This document shows positions 14,291 to 26,489 of a stretch of 64,000 bases of DNA, in pieces (position 1 is the stretch's first letter; every line of letters begins with the position of its first letter). Under the pieces are notes generated by a model. It saw nothing but the letters and a program-made list of their open reading frames with translations. It was not told the origin of the DNA and did no database searches. The position numbers were made by a program, and so were the translations under genes. Location of the stretch: the NCBI GenBank assembly GCA_022605955.1, contig JAKCOZ010000003.1:55056179-55120178 (forward strand). Direction: 5' to 3'. The DNA is from Rallus limicola (lineage: Eukaryota; Chordata; Aves; Gruiformes; Rallidae).

Positions 14291-15428
14291 GTGTGCAACT
14301 GATATATTTGATCAATTTAAATTGTTGTAAGAATGAGAACAGGCTTAGCTTTAAACTTTCATCACTGCACTTTTTAGTCAGGGCTCATTTTGAGCCCTTT
14401 TCCATGTTTTTGGAGAACTTTATTGTTCTGTGGTAAAGATCTGATGCTATCAGAACTCAAACGGTGATTTTTAAAGACAAATTAACTACATTTGTATTAG
14501 ATGTGGAATGTATGAACAAATGAATGTTTTTTGCATCATTTAGTGCTTTCAAATAGTAATTCTTCATTAGTGCAGTGATTGACATTTGTTTCAGAAAGTT
14601 CTAAAGAACAGTTGTCCAAAGAGATTAAATAATTAAAGTAAAACTTGCATTAAGAGTTGAATTACAGGTTCATTGTAGCCTAATACATAATTATTAATTG
14701 GAATTGAAGATAGTCTTTTGTTTGGAAAGGAAAGCTAGAAATATTTGACACTTTGAAAGTGTCAGCATGAAGGCAATGCACCATGCCAACTGCAGATGGG
14801 AATATTAGTGAGTAATACACTGCCGCCACTTTCTTTTTATACTAATATAGAACCTTGTTTGTCCAAGGTCTTTGAAAAGAATCTGTGCCCTTTGTGTTGC
14901 GCTGCACACTCCTGTGCTATTGTTTGTATTTCATAGTCTGTTTAAATCAATTCAACATCAAGGAGAGCATAATTGCTGAAGGCACCTGGTGTACTTGATG
15001 CCACTAAGACTCATTCCAAATATATCAAGGATATTTTCTTTACTTTGTTCTCTTCATGAAATCTATTGTTTATATATATACATATCTATATATTTTTTAA
15101 AAGCAACCAACTTTAATATATTTAAAGTAACATGGGTGTTTGATGGGAACACTTTTGACCTTCTGTGTTCTTCCTCTCCCATCCAAGTAAATGAGATTTT
15201 GTATATTAAGTCTTATTATGTCTGAGAGTTTGTTCCAAACAAATAGCTAATACATGAAATAAACTTAAATGCAGAACACATACAATTAACAAGCACATTA
15301 GTCTGGTGACCAGAGTACAAATGATGCCATTGGTATGTTTAACAAAGCAAAATAGACAATGTATCAGTAACTATAATACAACTCTAATCAGTCAAGAACC
15401 ATTGCTGGAAATGCATTACATGCCGTTC

Positions 15429-15954
15429 TGTTTTAACACGACAGGCAGCTAAAACAACCTCACAGCTGTTACTTCCCTCCCTCCCTCCCCCTCAGAGACA
15501 ATTGATAAAAATCGTAGGTTGAGATAAAGAGAGTTTAACAGGATAGAAAAAGAGCAATAGTAGTATAATAATAACAATAAAAACAGAATAAACAAAACAG
15601 GACACACACAGCACAGTTGTTCACCACCTGGAAGAGATGCCCAGCTAGTTTCTAAATTGTGCTGTCTCCCAGCCAATGCCCGTGGTTATATATTGAACAT
15701 GATGTCAAATGCTGTGGAATATCCCATTGGCCAGTTTGAGTCAGCTGCCCTGGCCATATCCCCTTCCAGCATCTTGGGCGCCCTCCCCTGTTCTTCTTGG
15801 CAGGGAAGTATGAGAAGCTGAGAAGTCCTTGTCTGCTTAGCAGCAACTAAAATGTTAGTGTGTTATCGACATTATTCTCCTCCTAAATCCAAAACACGGT
15901 ACTACACCAGTTGCTAGTAAGAAAACTGACTCTAGCCCAGCCAAAACCAGGATG
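15429..15954 (-). mobile_element. Solo LTR of an avian endogenous retrovirus, antisense to HCN1
   Basis: On the minus strand the element starts near 15954 with cctggttttggctgggctag, a 5' LTR end recurrent in birds. It contains a CCAAT box (ggccaatggg, 15723-15732) and, about 30-40 nt further on, a TATA box (aatatataacc, 15685-15694), and ends near 15429 after gaggttgttttagctg. No gag, pol or env sequence and no partner LTR are present within the window, so it is a solo LTR from recombination. The exact family name and target-site duplication could not be fixed. Confidence 0.8.
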
Positions 15955-18286
15955 TGTGTATTCATCACATGGTACATTTTCTGTCAGAAGTCTGTAGTTC
16001 ATAAGACCATTCAACTGCAACTGAGGAAATTAAGCTTCACCTGCTTCCTGATCAGGCAAGCCCCACAGTGGTACTCCCTGGTCAGTTTCTCAGTACTGAG
16101 ACATTTGCAATATCATTTCTCACCCATTCTTTATTACCTTATCAAGCTTGAAGACTCTATTATGGTCATTAAGAGGCTTCCAAAAAGACGTTCTTCAAAC
16201 AGAAATTGGGGGCAGACAGGATTTGCAAAATAAATTTGTAGTTTTCAGTGATTCTTTTCATTCCACTTATTTGGCAAGAATAATAGAAGACAAAAGAAGG
16301 AGAAAAATAATTAAATTTATTTCAATAATATCCATTAATTCAATGGTTCCTTTCTCCTGAGATGAAATCTAACGTTGTCTCTTATGGTGTCTCCCCATCT
16401 TTCATGTCCTTCAAGTAATCTAAAATAGAGTGTTCTAAATTAACAATGATGAAAATAGTACTTTCTTCATTTTTTTACACTCTTCAGAATGGTTGAGATT
16501 CATAGTTAACATTTGTTTTGTTTTGTCATGTGATGTTTTCTAAACTCAAGTACTTTTACTTACTGAGTGTAGAAAAATATACCTTATGTGTCTAGTATTG
16601 TTGCAGCAATTTTAAAGTGAAGAAAGCTGTAAATCAAGAGGTGATCACCAGTCACACAGTTTTTCCAGCTGGTTATGTTATCTCCAAATTCAACCATGTA
16701 TTGCAAAACTTTATTCTGTGTGAGAGATAAAGAATATCATAGGAAATAGAGTAGGCATTCACTGCATTTAACTGATCCCTTTGGGCAACATGTCCTTCTC
16801 ACTCATGTAAGTGAAATGCTGCGGGTTCAATCAAAGGTGAAGGGGTTAGGACAATATACAGGATAGAGAGGGAAAAGACTGACTTATGTAGCTGGCTCTT
16901 TAGAGTAAATTATTATTTCATAAACATCAAGTTTTGTGAGACACATTAGGTCAAGACTCTTACAATTCTCAGTATTCTCTCTAAGTTCTTCTGAAAGCTG
17001 TGAGGGTTTAAGGACATTCTGTGCTTCTACTGGTCCTACTTTAACTTACTTTTATTTATTTGTTTCTATTTAAGCATCTTAGCCTCTAAGTCTTCAGGGA
17101 TGGGTGGCACTGAAATTCTTCTACAAGAAGCATGAGATGGAAAACTAAGGTTCTTTGCATTCTAGATTAATAAAAAGTGGGTTTTGTTGAACACATGCAA
17201 TGCTAGCATTTTGCAAATTTGACATAAATCCCATATAATTATTTATTTTTGTTAATAAATTGTATTTGGTTTTCCACACTTGAGAATGATAGTTGACTGA
17301 GGATGATCATTTGTGAAAGACACACAGGCAGGGGAGGAGACTGTTTTCTACCTAGTTAAATATGAACTCACTGCTCTTAGGACTGCTAGAACTAGGTAGG
17401 GAAACTATCTCTCACCCTGCCTAAGCACAAGAATAGTTGATTTTTTCTAAATGTCTTTGTATTCCTGAGCTTGAAAATGGGATCAGCTCAAACACTGACT
17501 TCTAATTTTTTTGTATTTCAATAGAAATAAGTAAATATTCTAACCCCATATGTTTTGCTGTTACAAACCTTGGACATTGACTTAGAGCTTCATCCAGAAA
17601 CCCTCTTTGTGTGGGTTTGGGAATCAGCAGTCACCAGTTTGGGGCTGATTTTTGGGACTCTGCTTATGGCTTTGGTTTCCTCTGTTCCAGGATGATGAAT
17701 TCCTGTTGGAGGCACTTGCAGAGAAAGGCTAGAAGACTAATCAAATGGAGTAAGCAGAGGTTAAAAGGGTCTGGTTTTTTGCCCAATGAGACAAAAAAGA
17801 TCTAAACCAATAAGTTTACTCTCCCAAAATACCTAGGACATAACATCCAAGGAAACAGAAGGCATTTTCATGGTTGAAGCATTTTTCTTAGAACAGTTCT
17901 TAAATTCAAATATTGTTATACCGTGTATTAAATTAGTTTAATAAATCTGGTGAATGATTAAAGGCAGTGGTTCTCTATGTCAGCTGGATATTTTAAAAAA
18001 ATCAATAGAATCACTTGGGTTAATTGAGTCAGCAAGCTGTGTTTGACAGCTGATGGATAATTTCTTATAATTTCAAGACTTCTTTAAAAACGCTTGACAA
18101 AATCAGAGTCCAGAACAAAAAAACCTATAAGCAGGGCTCTTAAAGGACTTTTTTTTTTTTTTTTCAAAGTAGCAAAAATAGAACCAAACACCTTGAGAAT
18201 TGTCTCTGCAATCTTGTGTAAATAGCAAAAGAAAAATTGCCGCTGAGTACTGAATTATAACTTGTTAGCACTGAGTCACTTCCTAG

Positions 18287-20455
<2,169 letters not shown>

Positions 20456-21264
20456 GGAAGAAGAATTCAATCCTCCTGCAGAAGTTCCAGAAAGACCTCA
20501 ACACTGGGGTTTTCAACAACCAGGAGAATGAAATCCTGAAGCAGATCGTGAAGCATGACAGAGAGATGGTGCAGACCATCGCCCCAGTGAGCTTGCAGCA
20601 GATGCCTGCCCTGAACTCCAGCACCTCTGCCTCGTCCTCACGCATCAGGACACAGTCACCTCCCGTGTACACCGCCGGCAGCCTGTCCCATGGAAACCTG
20701 CACTCTCCCTCGCCCAGCACGCAGACACCCCAGCAAGCTGTCATCCTCTCGCCTTGCTCCTATACCACCGCTGTCTGCAGCCCACCCATACAGAGCCCGC
20801 TGGCCGGCCGAACTTTCCAGTATGCCTCGCCGACGGCATCTCAGCTCTCCCTCATGCAGCAGCAGGCGCAGGCATCCCAGCAGCCCCCCGGGGCCACACA
20901 GAAGAACGAGGTCCACAAGAGCACCCAAGCCCTTCACAACACCAACCTGACCCGGGAGGTGCGGCCCCTCTCTGCCTCGCAGCCTTCCCTGCCCCATGAG
21001 ATCTCCACCCTGATTGCCAGGCCTCACCCCACCGTGGGGGAGTCCCTCGCCTCCCTCCCACAACCCGCCCCTGGCCCCAGCATGCCCCCGGCTAGCCGGG
21101 CCACTGTCCCTCAGAGAGTCTCTCTCTTTCGACAGATGTCCTCGGGAGCCATTCCCCCAAATCGGGGATCTGCACCACCCCCAGCCCCCCTGCAAAGGGA
21201 TTCTTCTACAGTCTTAAGCACAGATCCTGAGGGAGATAAACCACGGTTCGCGTCAAACTTGTGA
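20456..21264 (+). CDS. HCN1: HCN1 last coding exon (exon 8): end of C-helix and cytoplasmic C-terminal tail with SNL terminus
   Basis: The exon begins after an AAG acceptor (ctctctgtgaag, ending at 20455) with GG completing the Gly codon, and stops at TGA 21262-21264. It encodes about 268 residues: [20 protein letters not shown] and the helical [15 protein letters not shown], then a long Ser/Pro/Thr/Gln-rich disordered tail. Tail landmarks include [72 protein letters not shown] and [14 protein letters not shown]. The terminal Ser-Asn-Leu is the tripeptide that HCN1 and HCN2 use to bind the TPR domain of the trafficking subunit TRIP8b (PEX5L). The Gln/Pro repeat that follows SLMQQQ in mammalian HCN1 is much shorter here (only [13 protein letters not shown] before the conserved NEVHKS), making the tail about 30 residues shorter by memory. 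The exon is strikingly GC-rich compared with the AT-rich introns, which also creates long antisense open frames that are not genes. Confidence 0.97.
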
Positions 21265-21398
21265 TCCCTGGTAACTGTGAGCAACAGACTTGTAACGAAC
21301 TGTGCACCATCCCCGGGACCGTTTTAGCCTGTTTCCTAATGTACCCTAACAGTCTATGAGAAAAATACTTTAGACAGCTTTGCCCTAAGTAATGAATG

Positions 21399-21470
21399 TA
21401 AAAATTATATATATATATATGTGTGTGCATATACTTTATATATGCATACATATATATATATATAATTTTA
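21399..21470 (+). promoter_or_regulatory. Long imperfect hairpin in the HCN1 3' UTR
   Basis: The left arm (21399-21420, TA-rich) pairs with 21450-21470 with one bulged A. The stem then continues inward through gtgtgtg against catgcat-type sequence, using G-U wobbles and one C-A mismatch, to a 3-nt loop at 21434-21436. Nearly the whole 72 nt can fold. It begins about 135 nt after the stop codon. The sequence is also a TA/TG microsatellite, so the symmetry may be a by-product of repeat expansion. Any regulatory role is inference. Confidence 0.55.
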
Positions 21471-21828
21471 AAATCTTGTTTGAATTCATGTCTTTCTTGC
21501 AACCATTAAATAAGTCTAAATTCAGCTGTAATATTTCATATTTTTAATGTGTCGACTTTAAAATCAGTCTAACAGATTTCTGTGCTTATGAGGTTTGCTG
21601 TCTTTATGGGGAAATTATTAACACAATAACAAACCTCAAACAAGTACATTAAAAAAAAAAAGAAATGTCAACCTAACTAACACATAGCACTGACGGAGTG
21701 ATATTCTGAAACCTTTGTTATTTCATTTATTGCATACATGCTGTTAATTTCTCATGAAGAATTCAGTTGTTATTTCCCATTGCATTTCATATGTTAGCAC
21801 TTTCTGTTGGGAGTTAGATTGGAAAAGA

Positions 21829-21834
21829 AATAAA
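21829..21834 (+). terminator. Candidate proximal poly(A) signal of HCN1 (AATAAA)
   Basis: Canonical hexamer 565 bases after the stop codon. A T/GT-rich downstream element is not obvious, so use is uncertain. Confidence 0.3.
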
Positions 21835-22571
21835 TTGCTAACACCTGCAGTCAAAGGCTGGCACTAGCACTCCTCTGCATAGGTTGTAACCTCATGACAT
21901 GTCAGCCCTTCTGTTGTTTCAGAAAACTGGGTGGACTTCGATCTTCAGATTGCTAAAGACTTTTACAAAGACTACAAATATTGCCATTGTAAATAACTTT
22001 TTAGACCCAAACAAAAATAGCTGCTGTGTGGTGTTCCATTGCAAGGTCTTTGTTTAGGAATCTAGGTTCCACTCTTCACTTCAAAATTTACAGTTTTAAA
22101 ATTTGTTAAAGCTAAGTGCAACACAACTGTTAAATTGTAATGCAATGGCTTAAAACCTACAATGTTACTTTTACATGCAATGTTTTATGCAAAATTGTAC
22201 GCTTGATCCTGCAAACCGCTTGTACTTCACCAATACCATCACTTTTCTTCTCCTTGCCCTTGATAGCATCTGAGAATATTCCACGCATGCTTTGAAAAAA
22301 AAAAAAAGGAAAAAAAAAAAAAAAAGAAAAAAATAGGTTCAGTCAGCCATTGTAGGAAAAAGCTTTACAATATCTTAGAAAATAATAACCATTCATTAAT
22401 TGTGTCTACCTTAAAATTCCTATAATGCTGACTTTGAATCTCTGGTTTAAGTCTAGAAGTGAGGTTTTTCATTTACAGGATTATTTGTAAACCACAGCTT
22501 GATTTAGGCTTTCAGGCGCTTTCTGTGTTTTCACTGTAGTTTTGTAGTTGACTGTGGTGTTAATTTACAAA

Positions 22572-22577
22572 AATAAA
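22572..22577 (+). terminator. Candidate poly(A) signal of HCN1 (AATAAA)
   Basis: Canonical hexamer followed by TG/T-rich sequence (tctgtctgg, then tgctctgtgtatattgtt) within about 30-60 bases, the usual arrangement of a cleavage site. Further hexamers at 23913-23918 and 23959-23964 are alternatives if the 3' UTR is longer. Confidence 0.45.
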
Positions 22578-22600
22578 TATAATAATAGCATCAAGTCTGT

Positions 22601-24110
22601 CTGGAAATGCACGATTTGCTCTGTGTATATTGTTATTAAATGGATAGTATATCCTAAGGCATGTAGTGTCAAACATAGCCCATAGGTACGAGGTTTATTA
22701 TTTTTTATGTCTTCAAAACAGAAAGGAAATGGTGACAGAAAGCAGGGTTAAAGCATACTGTTTTGTGAATGTTTTGTTTTGTTTGCTCAAACCTTCACAC
22801 TATCTTATCCACAAAAAAAAAAGTTCTTTCGTAATCATTTGTGCCTGAATTGTCACATTTAATAGAGATTGAAACTAAATGTGTCATAATTAAACTCATT
22901 GAAAAAAATCAGCATTATGGATATGATACAAGCATATATTCTGTTCCTTAAAACCCAGCTGACACGTTAACAAAGTGAATGCAAAGGAATTCTTATTTTC
23001 CCATTAATGCTGAGTCTAATGATGCATGGAAAAATTAAATAACATCACAAACTACGTAATGCAGTGAATCCAGATGTACTCGAGAGCCACGTAAATACTC
23101 TTAAGCTAACAGAGCTTGAACCCATGCTGCCTGTTGGGCCTTTTACTAAAGTAGTATATCAAGTGAAAGTTTTAAAATATCTTGCAGTTTTTGCTGAGTC
23201 CCACTCACCAGTAAAAATCAATGTAATTAACCCATTAACATGCTGCTGCCATTAATTTAAGTGGCCCAGAGAAGTACATGGGGATCTGATCGTTAAGTGT
23301 TTGGAACATTATGGATACGCTGCAAGACCATTTATTTATCGGTACAGTACCCCTCATATTATTTTAATGCTAACAAAATCTGTCAGTTAAGATCATATAC
23401 TGGTCTTTCAAACTCTTAAGGTTTACATTAATAGGAGTAATGGGGTTAGTAGCTAAATATTTTTATATATATTTTTATTTTATTTTAAGCACTATGAAGA
23501 AATATTAATTCACATGGTCTTTCAGTGAAACCATAAATAATTTTTAATGACTTTGTAATAGCGTGGACAATATCTAGGATTTGTATGTTAATTAAAAAAA
23601 ATGTTACAGGGTATAAAATTATATACGTATATATATATGTATGTATGAATGTATATATACTTAGATTAAGAAACAAATGACTCACATTCCTGTAATATAA
23701 AGGTCCATTGCTAGTTTCGGAAGTGACCTGTTTTCTCTGTACATAAGTAAGCCCATAAGTATGAAAGCTCACATCTGTACAGGATGAAATGTATCAATGA
23801 AAAAGGTTGGATCTTACTGCTGCTTGAAAGATTATAGATCTGATTCTTACAATAACTGTATGATCAGGGATGAGTTAGATTTTTTTTTCTTTTGTCTTTG
23901 CTCAAAGCCATAAATAAATATATATAAAAGATTATTAATAAATTGAAGAAAATATATAAATAAAACCATGAGTACTTTTTTTGTTCCATTATCTTTTAAC
24001 TGGGCAAATTTTGCTTTCCCATGAAAGAACTGCTTGCTTTTCCCTTTTCTTTGTTCTGAGCCTAGAATTGATTGCACTGGGTATGGGGAGGTGTGGAAAA
24101 ATATGCCAGA
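22601..24110. other. Possible distal HCN1 3' UTR or intergenic sequence
   Basis: AT-rich and free of recognisable transposons, with a TA/TG microsatellite at about 23612-23660 and AATAAA hexamers at 23913 and 23959. No protein similarity is seen in the short open frames. The absence of CR1 here, against its density just to the right, fits transcribed sequence but does not prove it. Confidence 0.4.
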
Positions 24111-24168
24111 CTAATTACGTGCGCTGCAGGAGAAAGGGATTAGAAGTTTGATGTGAGCAGCTCACCCA

Positions 24169-24668
24169 ATGGCTGTCACCGTCCCAGAAGAACCAGGACC
24201 AGACATGGTCTCCACTCAGCAGAAAGCCGTCACCAGCCCAAGTCTCTGGCTGCAGGCAGTGCCTACGCCTGCTGCAGCGGCCGCAGGTAATGGTGATACC
24301 GACTGTGAGCCGTGTGAGCAGCTGGATGATCTGCTCAACATGGTGGCAGAGTTTAGGGAGGACCTGGAATGAGTGAGGAACATCTGGGAGAGTGAAAGGG
24401 GGATAGATTGGTGGAGTTGCTCCCTGTCATTCTCACATGAGGAAACCAGGCAGGTGCTCCACAACCGGTAGAGTTTCCCCTAGGGACAGGGAGGAATGGA
24501 GACAGATCCACTCAGAGATGCAGGTGCATCTCCTCCCTGCCATCTTTGCCCTCCCAGGTGTCCTTGTGCAACAGGTTTGAATCTCTGGAACTTGAGGGGT
24601 AGGAGAGAGGGTGTTGATGAAACACTCAAGGTGTTGCCTAGGGCAAGTTGGTAAACCCCACGCCTCAA
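24169..24668 (+). pseudogene. CR1 ORF1, N-terminal half (broken)
   Basis: The open frame runs 24169-24372 and reads CEQLDDLLNMVAEFREDLE before a stop. After the stop the same frame carries on with VRNIWESERGIDWW, and a later stretch resembles NRFESLEL followed by VLPRASW..TPRLK. These match remembered CR1 ORF1 phrases (a coiled-coil-like Leu/Glu segment and the link to the esterase domain). The reading ends exactly where antisense CR1 sequence begins, at about 24671. ORF1 protein binds nucleic acid in the retrotransposition particle. This copy cannot be translated in full. Confidence 0.65.
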
Positions 24669-24670
24669 GA

Positions 24671-25868
24671 CAGAATCACAGAATCACAGGGTTAAAAAAG
24701 ACCTTTAAGATCATAAAGTCCAACCATTCCCATCCTAAGCTAAACCACTTCCCTAAGTACCTCATCCACTCTGTTATTATACACATCCAGGGAAGGTGAC
24801 TCAACCACCTTCCTGGGCAGCCTGTTCCAGGCCCTGACAACTCTTTCAGTAAATTTTTTTCTCATATCTAATCTAAATCTGCCCTGGCACAGCTTTGTGC
24901 CATTTCTCCTTGTCCTATCACCTGTCACCTGGCTGAAGAGACCATGCCCATCTCTCTACAACCTCCCTTCAGGTAGTTGTAGGTGGTGATAAGGTCTCCC
25001 CTCAGCCTCCTCTTCTCCAGGCTAAACAGTCCCAGCTCCCTCAGCTGCTCCTCATAGGATTTGCCTTCCAGCCCCTTCCCCAGCCTCGTTGCCCTTCTCT
25101 GGACTCGTTCAAGGACCTCAATGTCTCTTCTGACGGTGAGGAGCCCAGAACTGGACACAGCACTCGAGGTGCAGCCTCACCAATGTCAAGTACAGGGGCA
25201 CAATCACTTCCCTACACCTACAGGCCACACTGTTTTTTACACAAGCCAGGATGCCTTTGGCCTTCCTGGCCACCTGGGCACACTGCTGACTCATATTCAG
25301 CCTGCAGTCAACCCACACCCCCAGGTCCTTCTCTGCCTGACAGCTCTCCAGCCAGTCTCCCAAAAGTCTGTAGTGCTGCATGGGGTTGTTATGTCCCATA
25401 TGCAGCCCTCTATACTTGGCCTTGTTAAACTTCATCCCATTGGTCTCAGCCCATCTGTCCAGCCTGTTCAGATCCCTCTGAAGAGCCTCCCTACCCTCAG
25501 GCAGATGAACACTTCCTCACAGCTTAGTGTCATCTGCAAACTTACTGAGGGACCATTCAATCCCTTCATCCAGGTCAGTGATAAGGATATTGAACAAAAC
25601 TGGACCCAGGACTGAGCCCTGGGGAACGCCACTTGGGACTAGCCTCCAGCTGGATTTTGTTCCATTTACCACCACCCTTTGGGCCCGGCCATCCAGACAG
25701 TTTTTAACCCTGCTCTGGGTCTGCCTGACCAGGCCAGTGGCAGCCAGTTTCTCAGTCAGAATGCTGTGAGAAATGCTGTCAAATGCTTTACTGAAGTCCA
25801 GGTAGACCACATCCACCGCCTTCCCCTCGTCCATTAAGTCACCTTGTCATAGAAGGTGATCAGGTTAG
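24671..25868 (-). mobile_element. CR1 LINE, 5'-truncated, inserted antisense into the ORF1 of another CR1
   Basis: Its 3' terminus lies at the left (agaatcacagaatcacag, the complement of the CR1 tail repeat) and its truncated 5' end at the right, inside the reverse transcriptase domain. About 1.2 kb remain. The minus-strand frame 25834-25517 carries [33 protein letters not shown] and FADDTKL, with the catalytic Asp pair intact. The frame at 25435-25118 carries the CR1 C-terminal region ([25 protein letters not shown]). Because it interrupts the 24115-29285 element, it inserted later. The intact FADD box and fewer lesions agree with this being the younger copy. Confidence 0.9.
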
Positions 25869-25897
25869 TTACTGCCTAAGCAAAAAACCAAAGAAGG

Positions 25898-26326
25898 GTG
25901 GTTATCATAGGTGATTCCCTGGTGCCCAGGTCAGGAATATCACTGGGCAGCTCCCTAAACTGGTACGGCCCCTCTGACTGCTACCCACTTTTGGTATTCC
26001 AGGTTGGCAGTGATGAAGAAGCAAAGAGAAGCCCAAGGGCTATGAAAAGAGACTTCAGGGCATTGGGGCAGTTAGCTAGAGGTGAGGAAGCACGGGTGGT
26101 GTTTTCCTCCATCCCTTTAGAGACAGGGAAAAACACTGAGAGGAAGCAAGCACACCTGATCAACTCATGGCCAAGAGGCTGGTGCCATCAGTGGAATTTG
26201 GGGGGTTTGGATCATAGGATGGTTTATTTGGCATCGGGATTGCTGGCGACAGATGGGGTCCATCTGTCCCGTAGGGAGAAAAAGATCCTAGCCCAGCATT
26301 TGGCAGGGCTTGTGGAGAAGGCTTAA
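25898..26326 (+). pseudogene. CR1 ORF1, C-terminal esterase (SGNH/GDSL-type) domain, 142 codons open
   Basis: A continuous open frame resumes the host CR1 ORF1 right of the nested insertion. It starts MVIIGDSLVP, with the GDS catalytic-serine block of the esterase domain known in CR1-clade ORF1 proteins. It continues with YPLLVFQVGSDEEAKRS, VVFSSIP and HLINSWPRGWC, and near the end ATDGVHLS holds the Asp-x-x-His pair expected for the catalytic Asp and His. It ends in the family phrase KKILAQHLAGLVEKA. The open frame is probably the remains of ORF1, not an independent gene, since no host promoter or start context is seen and the upstream half is cut off. Confidence 0.75.
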
Positions 26327-26489
26327 ATCTGTAGGGGAAGGTACTAAAACCAGGATCAATAAATACCAGCTGAGGGACAGTGTCAGAGTGGTGGGACCAA
26401 AATTCCAGCTGAAGTGTGTCCACACGGCTGGTGATAAAGTCTGGGATGGCATGCTGCAGAGGTGCTGTGTGTTACCAAGTTACTTAAGT

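Larger units (their letters stand above)
21265..22600 (+). other. HCN1: HCN1 3' untranslated region, proximal part
   Basis: Starts directly after the TGA. It contains the 72-nt hairpin (21399-21470), AATAAA hexamers at 21829-21834 and 22572-22577, and an A-rich tract (about 22294-22332). No repeat family is visible, in contrast to the sequence beyond 24 kb. Human HCN1 mRNA has a 3' UTR of several kilobases by memory, so the transcript may well extend past 22.6 kb, up to the CR1 cluster at 24.1 kb. Confidence 0.6.

Noticed and set aside
20656..21195. 179-codon antisense open frame over HCN1 exon 8
   Set aside because: It mirrors the GC-rich, Ser/Pro/Gln-coding sense strand. Gly/Arg-rich antisense frames are expected there and no family match is seen.
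25061..25615. 184-codon + strand open frame
   Set aside because: It is the complement of the antisense CR1 reverse-transcriptase and C-terminal regions, which match CR1 on the minus strand.
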